Source: Lonicera japonica
Taxonomy: Eukaryota; Streptophyta; Magnoliopsida; Dipsacales; Caprifoliaceae
Direction of reading: 5' to 3'
NCBI GenBank assembly: GCA_021464415.1
Contig: JAKCWG010000186.1
Coordinates: forward strand, 1 to 64,000
DNA: 64,000 nt
Part shown: positions 21,482 through 32,001 of the stretch, one piece after another
Layout of the letters: each line of letters opens with the position of its first letter
How positions within the stretch are numbered: position 1 is the stretch's first letter
Notes under the pieces: model-generated
Told to the model about the DNA's origin: nothing
Database searches by the model: none
What the model saw: the letters and a program-made list of their open reading frames with translations, nothing else
Position numbers and translations under genes: made by a program

Positions 21482-23544
21482 CTACAAATCACCGGATATG
21501 ATTTAGTAAATCACGTGATTTACGTTATTCAGAGTGTTCTTTTGAAATAAATCTCATTTTTTCAAAATTCAGTGAAATTTTGGAATGTTGTAAATTATGT
21601 GATTTCATAATACGGTTAAGAGTTGGATTTTTGGAAATCCCGTTTTAAATTATAGAGTTTGAGTTTGATCTATCTCTTTTTAATAATATCTCTCCTCCAT
21701 TATTAGTTACTAAAACTTCCCTTCTCTAACTAAAACATATAAATGAATAAGAATATCATTAAAAATTAACTTTTATTATTATATTTAGATAATTTATAAA
21801 ATACGTATGAAAATTTTCACCTAAAGTGAAAATTATGAGATTTTAAAATTATAGATTTCAAAATCTTAGGATTTATCAAATAAATAATTTCAAAATTTTG
21901 TGAAAATAACATAATCTTAGAAAAATTTTGAGAGATAAGGATTTTACTAAATTGCCTTTGCTATTCACAATGATAATTTAATAAATTAATCTTATTAAAA
22001 ATGTATGCATGCATTCACACAAACACGAAGCCAAGCTGGACTTGTTTTGCAATAAATTCATTTAGAGATTAATAAAGATATGACAATTGCAGGATGGATC
22101 GTAAACTAAATATAAATATATTGTAAGATAGTAAATAGTATACTACATGTATTAATACTAAAATATTATGTTATAATAAAATCATGATGTAATTAGACAA
22201 ATATTTGCGGAACAAACTTGTTAAACATGGATAACAAATAATACATGGAGAAATTGTGACGATAATAAAAGATATCAAGAAATGATAAATGATAAAAATA
22301 AAATATAATTAATATAAGGTCCAAAAACATTAAGAAAAAATCAATTATGTGTAGATCATGCACACTTAGTTGATATTTTATTTTAAGTTTATGAAAATTA
22401 AGCATAAATAATATAAAGAAACTCTAGACAACGTAAATGAAAAATAAAATTAAACATATATATATAAGATAAAGAACAAAACATTTACAAAAATTAAATG
22501 CACTTGTTAATTAATTTTTTGTATTTAAATTTTAAAATAATGGTTTGAAAAACAATTCCATATAAATAAGGAACAATTTAAGAATTCATATCCCGATTGA
22601 AATTCTAAAAGCGGTGACTTGCTTTTGAAATGAATACTTTATTTAAGAACTATCCTAATCTTAACTTACAGACAATTCTAAACCACACATTCAGTCAACT
22701 AGTTATGTTTCTTTAGTTGCCAATTTCACCCCATTTTTATATTACGAACAATTTAACCCATGCAAAAATAATAACTTTCATTTTAAAAACTATTTTAAGT
22801 AACTTTTTTGTGATACACTTTCTTCAGTAACTTTCATTTTAATATCAGTTTAAACCCACTAACCGCGATCCATATGGGATCTGACCTGGACCATTTTGGG
22901 GCCAATTTGTCCCCCCATCTTCACTCAAACACTAAGGTTATTGATGAAATAGTGAAATATGTTATATATCTTCCATGTATAGAAATAAACTTTATTTGAG
23001 TCCTAAAAGGAATATAGCATATGTGTGAAGTTCTTGGTATTGTACTTTATAAATTTCATTATGCTTGAATTTGATTAGCTTCATTCTGTAGTGACGGGCT
23101 GTGGGCATTTATTATAGAAGTACAGAGGTCTTGGTATATATCAGTTTTTATAACTTTAGTATTCTCGTTAATTGTCAACCACAATATATAAAGAAAAATT
23201 TAAGGCTTCCTCTAATAAAGATCAAGATGATATTTGCCCTTAAACCGATGGAGCGGTTTGTACAAACTCACTGCTTTTATTTTCCTAATTCATAAAAAAA
23301 AATTGGAATTATTCTAGTTGTTCACACTATGTCATAGATATGTAGAATTAGGCTATAAAGAGAGATTCCCTCATTTTAACAAAAAGAAAGGATGTTCATG
23401 TGTAGGGGTAAATAGATAATTTTTTAATGAAAGTTTGTAGAGATGATATATATAATGAATAGATCACCTTCACCAAATTTCGTAAAAAAGTTCAACGTAG
23501 AAGTCGGTGAGATGTTCATAAAAATAATCAACAGTCGAAAATGC

Positions 23545-23576
<32 letters not shown>

Positions 23577-24365
23577 TATCAATTTTTCAATACACTCTTC
23601 TAGGTTGAATTTTCTTAAGAAATTTGTGTAGGTGATTTACTTACTATATAGATAATCTCAAGAAATTTGCATTAAATAATTCAACTATGTACTCCTTCAA
23701 ATGGACATAGGTTAGTTTGTCCATGTGATTTTGTGGTGGCTTCGCACTGAGCAAAGGACCTTTGTTCTTCATGTACGACTTGATGGGTTTTTTGTGGGAC
23801 TTGTTAACTACTTGTGATTTCAAAAAAAACCTTTGCACTTTTATCATACTTAACTTTTTCTCTCTCATAGTTGGAAGACTAATTTCACGGTAGGCAACAT
23901 TGTCTCTGATAGGGATAGCTATAAGGGAGGAGTGTTTCTGTATGTGGTGCAACTTGCTATAAACATAGGTACCATGCACCCTTCTCCACTCTTATCTTCC
24001 ATGCTTGAGTTTTGTGCTCTATTTTATTCAATGGTGATATACGTATAATATATTTGGTTGTTTCATTTTTAACCCAATTGTTTTGGAAAACATAGGTTTC
24101 AATTGAGTCACTAATGGTCCAGGTTAGATATGATCCCACTTGGATCACCATGTAAGATCATCGTTAGCAGTTTTAAACAGATGTTAAAAGAGAGTTTTAA
24201 TTGAGTCACTATATAATTTACCCTAACATGGCCATCCACATAAGCGGCCATATTGATTTACAGAAGTATAAAGGATTGTTTTGTTTGTAAATTATTTTTT
24301 TTGTTACTAAATGAATTAAAAAGCAAGAGAAATACAATTTTTTAAAATAAAATTGTATATTTTAC
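21482..24365 (-). other. TNL intron 2
   Basis: A 2.9-kb intron between NB-ARC and LRR exons. Its part 21900-22640 is paralogous to 30150-34960 and lacks the two insertions found there. The rest is AT-rich, with a (TA)n run near 23555-23576. A 111-codon minus frame at 23979-23644 matches nothing I recognise and I do not call it a gene. Short stretches near 22870 and 24080-24240 look like common plant interspersed repeats but cannot be assigned. Confidence 0.6.
21900..22640. repeat. Segment duplicated at 30150-34960 (uninterrupted copy)
   Basis: This part of TNL intron 2 matches the flanks at 30178-30384, 31660-32005 and 34820-34960 in the same order and orientation: for example aataaattcattNagagatt near 22050 and 30345, catggataNcaNataataNatgg near 22225 and 31777, and ggaacaatttaagaattcat near 22570 and 34870. 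It preserves the state before the two insertions there. Confidence 0.75.
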
Positions 24366-25491
24366 CTGACCAGTCCTATAAACCTCGAAAGCTTTGTCAG
24401 AATCCCACAACCTACACCACTTCCCCCATTCATCCAATTTTCCTTCACGTGCAATATGCCTACCAAGGTCTCGCAGTTGATCGTGCATCCCTAGGATATC
24501 ATCATCTCCAACCGTTATAAGAGACTTGCGTACGAGAATATTAAGCACATTCCTTGGATAAAATCCGCAGTCATCCCACATGTAACAAGGATTTGTTTTA
24601 TCCCATCCAATGAAAAGACATGCGATATCAAGGAATATCTCTTTTTGCGCATCACTCAATGGATCATAACTTAATCTCAATTTTTCCTGGACTTCCTCTG
24701 CAGGTATGTTTTTTAGCTCTTTAAATTTCTCATCCCATAAATCTTTATCTGTCTCTCCATATAATGATGACCTTGTGACCACAAGAACTAAAGGAAGACC
24801 TCCAGCAGTGGATACAATGTTCTTCGAAATGATATCATAACCTTCCGGGGGAGATTTGCTTACGAAGGCGTACTTGCTGAATAGCTTAAGAGAATCATCA
24901 CTGTTTAAGAAATCCGGTTTGTAACTTCCATAAACTTCAGGGTGACCACCTTCTCTTGTACGTTCAATTGCACGCAAAACCTCTTTGTCTCTGGTTGTAA
25001 TGATGATCCTAGCTCGTGCACCAAACCATTTCCAACTTCCTGCAAGCCTACCAATTTGAGACTTTGCATTCACGTCATCAAGAACAATTAGAACTTTCTT
25101 TCTACGAACCGCATCTTTGATTTTTCTGATTCCGTCGTTACAATCATCAATATCAACAATTTTTGTCTTGCAAATGTCTAAAAGAAGTTTTTTTTGCAAA
25201 TGAACTATACCATTGCGGCTTTCTGTTTCTCTGACATCTTTAAGGAAGCTATGACATTCGAAGTAACGTTGGTACTTGTTGTAGATGAGTTTGGCAATAG
25301 TTGTCTTACCTAGTCCACCCATGCCATAGATTCCAATAAACCGAACACCGTCAAAGTGAATGTTCAGAAGCTCCTCCATCTTTTCTATGCGACTAGGCAT
25401 TCCAACCAATTCTAAATCATCATGCTTATTGTTCTGCTTCAAAAATTCTAGGACTTTATCCTTGATGATTTTTACTAGTTCTCCTTCATAC
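24366..25491 (-). CDS. TNL exon 2: NB-ARC domain
   Basis: The exon begins after acceptor gccgcag at 25492-25498 and ends at the donor cag/gtaaaa at 24366/24365. It has 1126 bases: one completing the exon 1 codon plus 375 full codons. The nucleotide-binding switch looks intact: P-loop GMGGLGKTT (about 25325), RNBS-A with FLKDVRE, kinase-2 VLIVLDDV (about 25090), RNBS-B with IIITTRD (about 25000), GLPL as GGLPLVL (about 24805), RNBS-D with FLDIACLF (about 24630), and MHD as GMHDQLRDLG (about 24490). ADP/ATP exchange on this domain controls TNL activation. No stop or shift is seen. Confidence 0.92.
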
Positions 25492-28347
25492 CTGCGGCAT
25501 ATGTAATATATATAAAAAGGATTAGAAAGTTTAGTAACTTTTTTAATAAGTCAATTTGAGACTAAATCAAATTTAGATCCTTGAACAATGAAACAAAGTA
25601 AGTAAAGAAAGACACTTAAACTGTGAAGATTTTTTACAGTAGTCTATATTACATATGAAGCAGTAATAACAATAGTAATAATTAAAATAGCTAGATGCCA
25701 TCTTTAATATTTTATTGTAAACTTTTTCGAAGTTTAATAACATTTATAAACCCGATTTATAACTAGAGGCTTGTTTCTTTTGAATCTCTAAAATATGGGT
25801 GGCCAAAATTCAGACTTAAATGTGAGTTAAAGGAGTTTGCTTTGATTAAAACTTCAAAAGTATCCTCTTACTACGCTCTGAAAGATTTAGAGGCTCTACT
25901 ACCTCTTAATGTGTTTAGTGATGTAGGATTTGTTGTATAATAGCATTTTCTATACACAAGCCTAATAGTTTTGGGCATACATGAAAAGATACGATAACGT
26001 AAAACTATTAAAATAATATATTTAATGTCTATTTAGTATTGTGTTCAGACAAAAAATAAATAATTTTTTAAATTCAAATTTTAGATTTCAGATTTTGAAT
26101 ATAAATTTAGGCAAAAAAAAAACAAATGCTACATAAGCTTTGCAACACTCTGTATTTGTATTAATGTAAATTATGTTTGGTTCAGTGTGTTTAGTGTAGA
26201 AATGGTTGTTAAATGATTTTAGTGTGTTAAAAATCAATTCTGCAATTGTGGATGTAATAGGCGTTTGTTGTGGAGGACAGGCGACTGTTTGGGATGGTCT
26301 AAGATTAGATTTGCCTTGTTGTTAGAGAGGCACTTGTTGTGAGCCTAACATACGACTATTGTTGAGTCGGTTGCACAATTTTTAAGGCTTCCAAAGCCTT
26401 TGCTTCACCCATTTTCTACCATTTTCGAGCCAAACTAAGCAGCTAAGCTTATTTCTTCTTTCTCTCTTTAAATTTTACATATATCTACTATTTGAAATTC
26501 GATTCGGCTTTAGAAAAAATTGTTCTACGCGACGTGAAGATCGCGGTGATGTAGGAATTTCAGAATTTCACCGAATGGGGTTTCGGTCTTCATCTTTCTA
26601 TCTTCCTTTTGACTTAAGTAATTTGAGGTAGGGGTTTAGTTGTTTTTAAAACCCAATAATATGGTTTTATTATATGTAAATCATCATGTTTTAATTGTAT
26701 TTGTTTCAAGAATTATAACATGATGAAGATAATATGTTTTATGATTTATAAAGCCATAAGCATGTCATTTGAAGCAAAATATGTTATGTATACTTGATAT
26801 GCATATGTTATTTGATATATATGAGATATCCCTTGGATGTATAGATATTGTATATTGATGAAATTGATAAATTATATACATCAAGGGATATGTATGGAGA
26901 TTTGTTGTAGTTATATGGCATAAGTTGTATCAAATGTTCATTTGTTAACATGTTATGCATATTGTGCATCATTATTGTGTCAACCGGATTCTTGAAGATC
27001 TTTCGTCAAGCTCGGACTATTCTTATGGCCTATGATGTGGGCATATATCTCGTATCTATGGTACCAAAAGCTTTTTATGTCTGTTATATTATTTTAGGAT
27101 GTGATATAATCTTGTGATGGATTTGATGAGAATTCTATTGTGGCCCTTCAATGATGAAAGGAATGGGTATTGAATAGTGCTTGTCATGTTGAAAATAAGT
27201 ATGGCTCAGTGCCCTTGGGCTGAAAACCCCTAAACTCCCGAGGGCAGCAATGAGGTATGCCGTCTAAGTCAGCGGTGAATAGCCCAAAAATCTAGATATC
27301 GGCAATGCACTTGTGATTCTGTCGATATGATATTGATGGACATGTGGTCCAATTCTGTTGTGATATGATAATGATCTTTCATGGGCCGAATGATGTTATA
27401 TCATGATTATGTTCGGTTTATTCTTTGGGATAGTCAGGCCCATTCTTATTCTTATGATTATGTTTTGGCCTGGCTTCGGTATTATCTCAGTATAATAGTT
27501 AGCACAAGGGAGGTAACCTACATATGCACCTATATGAATTATTTTATTGGTTTTTGGTTAAATCGCTAATTATGTTTTGAACATAATATTTCATATTATT
27601 CATTCTACTGAGCTGTGAGCTCACCTCGTTTTATGCAAACAAATTCAAGTACCTCGGAGTCGGATGAGACTAAGGAAGAGACTAAGTCGGGAATGAAGGA
27701 GAGGACTCTGATATCGACTCATTTTTTTTATACATATGTGTATATGGCAAGCCACGCCTAGCCTAAACTGATGTTTATTTTGCAATACATGTTGACATGG
27801 ATTGTATATCTTTTAGATTACATGTATGTGTGTAGGTGTATATTACACTCCTATTCTTCTTTATTACCTTCAGCATGGGTATCATGTTTGCTTTATCCCA
27901 TGTTATATGATTTATTTGAATTTATTGCTTCATTATTATCCTAGACCCATTTTAGCTAGTTTAAGGTAGGTTAGTAACGCTTCAGTTCTTAATTACGAGT
28001 GTTATCCTACTAATTAAGACGGAGGTGCTATAAGCTCGCCCACTTATTTTTAAATTTTTTTTCTTTACAAATTAATTATTAATAATTTAAAGATATTATG
28101 AATACCCAACATATCTGAAAACTATCATTTCTCTCACTATAAATTTTTGTTGCTAGAAATAAAACATCTATTTAAGTTAACAAAATTTACTGAACCATGG
28201 CTATTCCATAACAAAGGTCCCAACTTATTTTTATTGTTTTCCTCATTTTAAATGAAATAGTGCACACATGAGAAAAAATTGGGTTATTCTCAAGAGGGAT
28301 ATAATGTTATTTACTCAAACAAAGTGGTTAGAATAGGATGGTATTAC
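25492..28347 (-). other. TNL intron 1
   Basis: A 2.86-kb intron between TIR and NB-ARC exons, joining in phase 2. About 1.9 kb is a solo LTR (26141-28032); without it and one duplication copy the intron would be near 960 bp. The remainder is AT-rich with nothing recognisable. Confidence 0.7.
26136..28037 (+). mobile_element. Solo LTR inside TNL intron 1
   Basis: The LTR runs from tgcaacactctg (26141) to ggaggtgctata (28032), 1892 bp, with flanks agctt (26136-26140) and agctc (28033-28037), a 5-bp duplication with one change. It is the same family as 8541-10745 read in reverse: shared features include the gccctt-gggct-gaaaaccccta block near 27210, the aggtaggttagtaacgct stretch near 27964 and the gacggaggtg end. 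It lies antisense to the TNL gene. Confidence 0.78.
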
Positions 28348-28865
28348 CCTCCGGTTTCTTTCTTGAGTTCCAATCCTTTCAATTGTCCAACTTTTTTGAG
28401 AGCATTCTTCCATTCTTGGATAACCTTTTCTTCATAACGTCGCTTCCTGTGTTGGCGAAAGGCCTCCTCGTAACTACCACGCAGATGTTGTACATCGTTA
28501 GGGTCTACGTCGTAGAAAATAGGAAAAATTATTTGACACCTATTTTTCAAACATTGTACCATAAGTGCTAGCTCAATCAGACACCATTTTCTGAAAGCGT
28601 AGTTTTTGGAGAAGATAGGAATGGAGATTTTTGAATCATTGATAGCTTTGGCAAGTTCAGGGCCAATCTCTTCACCTATGCGAAGCTCGTTATCATCCCT
28701 AAAAGTGCGAACACCAGCACTGTAAAGAGAGGTATAAAGGTAATCGGTGAAACCATAACGAGTGTCTGTACCACAAAAATTCAAGAATACATCATATTCC
28801 GCTACTAATAACGATGGATCTGCTGCAGAGGCAGAGGCTGATGCAGATGCTGAACTATTGCTCAT
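28348..28865 (-). CDS. TNL exon 1: TIR domain
   Basis: The start ATG is at 28865-28863, the first in a frame open to the donor. Residues 4-15 are a serine/alanine repeat, then the TIR domain begins at about 23 with YDVFLNFCGTDTR. The conserved phenylalanine-arginine-glycine here reads FCG, so the usual arginine is cysteine (residue 31). The segment RDDNELRIGEEI (57-67) and the WCLIEL motif (94-99) follow. The glutamate at 98 corresponds to the catalytic residue of TIR NADases and is present. A YDVDPNDV motif lies further on. The exon ends in GG before the donor gtaata at 28347, in phase 2, and joins exon 2 at 25491 to complete a glycine codon. Confidence 0.88.
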
Positions 28866-28875
28866 GGTGGAACCA

Positions 28876-28879
<4 letters not shown>

Positions 28880-28922
<43 letters not shown>
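28880..28922. repeat. (CT)n microsatellite in the TNL 5' leader
   Basis: About 40 bp of pure ct on the plus strand, reading (GA)n on the coding strand, ends some 15-20 bp upstream of the TNL start codon. GA-rich leaders are common in plant 5' UTRs; here it is probably transcribed. Length is likely polymorphic. Confidence 0.85.
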
Positions 28923-28926
<4 letters not shown>

Positions 28927-30150
28927 GTGTGTCTGATCGAATACTGAGTGATGAAAGAGGAAAGCTTTTTTCTTTCTTAAATTTATCTCTTTTCTTTTCT
29001 TTTCTTTTTAATTGCCAAGAAGGCAACTGGAACTTTCCCTCCGCCAGCCATTCTTGAATCTTGACTTCTATCAAAGTGTATGGGGTCACAATAATTTCTG
29101 AAGGAGAGAAGTGGAGCCGGCGATTATTTTTCTATTAAACTAAACAAGATTGCTCATAAAAAGTTATAATATAGAAAATAATTAATTTTTAGTGAGATTC
29201 AAAAAATAAATTGAATAATATAATGAGATATTTTGTGTCGTATAATTTTTTTTGTTAGTAATATTTTTTCATTAGACCTTTTGTGAAATTTTATATCTTT
29301 TTTATCGCCCAACAAAATTTATACTGCAAAGAGGGATAAAAAAAATTAAAAATAAGATAACATCTAAGCAGATTACTCAACTCATTTTTTAACTTCTCAC
29401 AAAAACTAATTGCTTTTGTTATAAATTTCCATTTTGTTACGAAACCAAACTGAAGCATTCAATCCCTAAAATAAAAAGTTGAATTCAAATTTTATAACTT
29501 GTCTACAAGAATTAATGGGATTTTAAGTAATTACATAATAATGTAATACATAAATATATTGAGTAACATTGTATGAAGAAAGTTTAAATCCCGACTTTGT
29601 CGGACACAATACGATAAAACGACACTAATGACACAAAATTATAAATTTTCAGATAGATTATTATCAGGTACAGGTCACTATCAAATAACTGAATAAAAAT
29701 TACGAGATAACAAATTGTGTTGGTATCAACTTGTTAAATTGTTGATAACCCGATAATAATTAATAAATAAGTTTTAAATACTTTTCATTTTCCTTTTTTT
29801 ATTCCCACTCCCACACCAGACAATCACACTCCCCCACCCCCAATTTCCTCCGCCCAACAAATTCACATCCTCCCACATGCTTGTCTCCATGCCATCTCTC
29901 TCCGAATCTCTCCCCATTCTCTCTCTTCCCTCTTTATTTTCTCTGTAGCCTCGATGAAACAGGCTAGCTAGGGGGACAACTGAAAGTTAATATAACAAAT
30001 ATATTATGTGTCAGATATATTGTTGATATTAACTTTTTATTAAATAATTAATTTTATGCTCGTCAAGAGTTGAAACATTATTATATGCAAAAGGCGAGCT
30101 TTACCGTTTTATATTCCTGCAAAGAAAATTTTATTAGAAAAAAATATTTA
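28923..30150. other. Upstream region of the TNL gene
   Basis: On the minus strand this is the promoter side of the TNL gene. A pyrimidine tract (28970-29012) lies close in. Further up the sequence is AT-rich, with a C/T-rich patch at 29800-29945. I could not pick a convincing TATA box and see no gene. Confidence 0.4.
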
Positions 30151-30381
30151 TAGATTTTAAGCATAAAACTTTAAGGATTTTACAAAATTGTCTTTACTGA
30201 TAATTAAAATAAATTACTGATATTAAAGATGTATATGTACGCATTCACACGCATGCAAGACCAAACTGAATTTTTTTGCATCTGGGAGCACAATCTATAA
30301 TCCATCTTGTACACTAGTTTGTATGCACCTAATTATTGCAATAAATTCATTCAGAGATTAATAAAGATATGATATTTGCTA

Positions 30382-31659
30382 GAAGGTGTTAAGAATATTT
30401 TTAGTTGACTTTATTCTCTCGACAAAAACACATTTTATTTTGTAAAATGTTCATGGTCACTCAATGAAGAACTCAAAATCTCTAGAAGCCGTAAACTACT
30501 TATCTAGTTCACATTGAGTTGGTGAGGATAGAATTATTTAATTCTAGGTGGTTTAAATTTTCAACTCAAAGATCTTTGTTTTTCAAAACCAAATTTTTAA
30601 ATTTTCAACACAAATCTTTGTTGGTTTTCATCATGGAAAATTGTCAAAACTTTTGTGAAAAATCATAATTTTAAAAGAGTTAATTTGGTTGAAAAACGAC
30701 CAAAATTTGTTAACCAAGTTTTGGTAAAAAGTCTTGAAAAAGATTAAAGTTGAAAAATCAACAACAGCAGTCATTTTAAAACTGCGGACCGGTATGGCAA
30801 TTTGTGAGACCGGTCCGCGCAGCCATTCTCCAGCAGTTGTTAAGTTGCGGGCCGGTATGCAAAATTGCAAGACCGGTCCGCACACCATTTCTTCTGCTCA
30901 TTTTATACTGCAGGCCGGTATGCAAAAATGCAAGACCGGTCCGCACACCAAAGACCTGCTGTGTTGTTATTTTTGTCAACAATGTCCATCTCTCTTTTTA
31001 ATAGCATTGAATACTTTTTCAAAAGGAGATTAATTTTCTTTGTTGACAACTCATTTTTGCATAAAATTTTCAATCAAGTGGCATGGCTTGTCGATGAAGT
31101 TTTATCTATTTAAACCAAGCCATGTTACTTGTTTTGACAAGCTTTTCAAGGAGAATAATTCTATATTGTATGAAAAGCAAATTCTTTACCACCTAGAATT
31201 TCATAATTCATGCCAAATTTCTGAAGCTCCTTTCTAAAAGAAACAAACAAATCCCAACCCTTGCTTTTAGAGATTGTGAGTTCAGAGGGAATCCGAGACG
31301 CGTGATGCGTTGCATTCGAGAGATTCGAATCAAAATCACCTGAGGTGGAGGCAACAGTGTTTTTTGTGTGACTCAAGTTTGTAAGTCTGTACTTGTATTT
31401 ATATTGTCTGTAAACTCTTGTGATTATTTAGCAAAATACCTTTGAGGATTATTTATACGTAAGTAGGAATACCTCGTTAATTCTGGTGTTGCTTGTTCTA
31501 TTTATTTATTTGCATTCTAGATACGAACAATGTGTTTTCCAGAATTAAAATTGATAGAAACCACATAGTTTATTGTTGTTATTTTCACCAATTTTTTTTA
31601 AAGAAACTTGTTTTTAATAGTCCTAAGTATTTTTACGTTCTGCTATATTTTTCAAAAGG
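30382..31659 (+). mobile_element. Probable solo copia-like LTR with GCGGACCGGT hairpins
   Basis: Comparison with the paralogue at 22100 shows foreign sequence from about 30387 (tgttaagaat) to 31654 (atttttca). Flanks gaagg (30382-30386) and aaagg (31655-31659) give an approximate duplication. The 1268-bp insert has TG...CA ends, no coding capacity and a palindromic cluster at 30784-30946. The right boundary is less certain than the left. Confidence 0.6.
30784..30946. repeat. Three tandem hairpin units, arms GCGGACCGGT/ACCGGTCCGC
   Basis: Three units of about 60 bp each hold an inverted repeat. In the first, gcggaccggt (30784-30793) pairs exactly with accggtccgc (30809-30818) across a 15-base loop. 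In the second and third the left arm has diverged while the right arm is kept. A related but degenerate ctggtcc/ggaccag cluster occurs in the LTR at 38525-38695. Confidence 0.88.
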
Positions 31660-32001
31660 AGAAAGTAAAAAATATATTGTAACATATTACTTAGTATACC
31701 ATGCGTATTAGTACGATAATGTTAATGTTATAATACAATCATGGTGTATTTTGGAAACAAATATTTGTAGACTAAACATGGATACCATATAATAAATGGA
31801 GAAATCCTGATGTTGATAAAAGATATTAATAAAAAATGAACTGTGTAGATCACACTCACGTCTTAGTTAAGATTTATTTTAAATTCAAGAAAATTAAGCA
31901 AAAATAATATAAAGAAATTATAAACAACATAAATGTAAAAATAAAATTAAACATATGTAACATCCAGCACAAAACGTTTAAAAAATGAAATAAACAATTG
32001 T

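Larger units (their letters stand above)
19884..28865 (-). pseudogene. TIR-NB-ARC-LRR disease-resistance gene, distal LRR frameshifted
   Basis: This is an intracellular immune receptor of the TNL class. Exons in transcription order are TIR (28865-28348), NB-ARC (25491-24366), LRR 1 (21481-20975) and LRR 2 (20857 onward). Splice sites GT...AG are visible at each junction and phases agree, so TIR, nucleotide-binding and first LRR parts form one frame of roughly 800 codons. In the last exon an extra base in a five-base run (20667-20671) shifts the frame, and translation would stop at 20609. LRR-like sequence continues in other frames to about 19884 with more breaks. The gene may be a pseudogene, or a truncated TNL whose NB-ARC still has all key motifs. 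Intron 1 carries a solo LTR and intron 2 carries a segment duplicated at 30150-34960. Flax L6-like TNLs share this TIR / NB-ARC / LRR exon layout; that likeness is from family knowledge. Confidence 0.85.

Noticed and set aside
23644..23979. A 111-codon minus-strand frame in TNL intron 2
   Set aside because: No recognisable motif, no flanking signals, and it lies within an intron; chance cannot be excluded.
30734..31113. Repetitive arginine/proline/glycine frames near 30800-31000
   Set aside because: They arise from the GCGGACCGGT hairpin units of a non-coding LTR.
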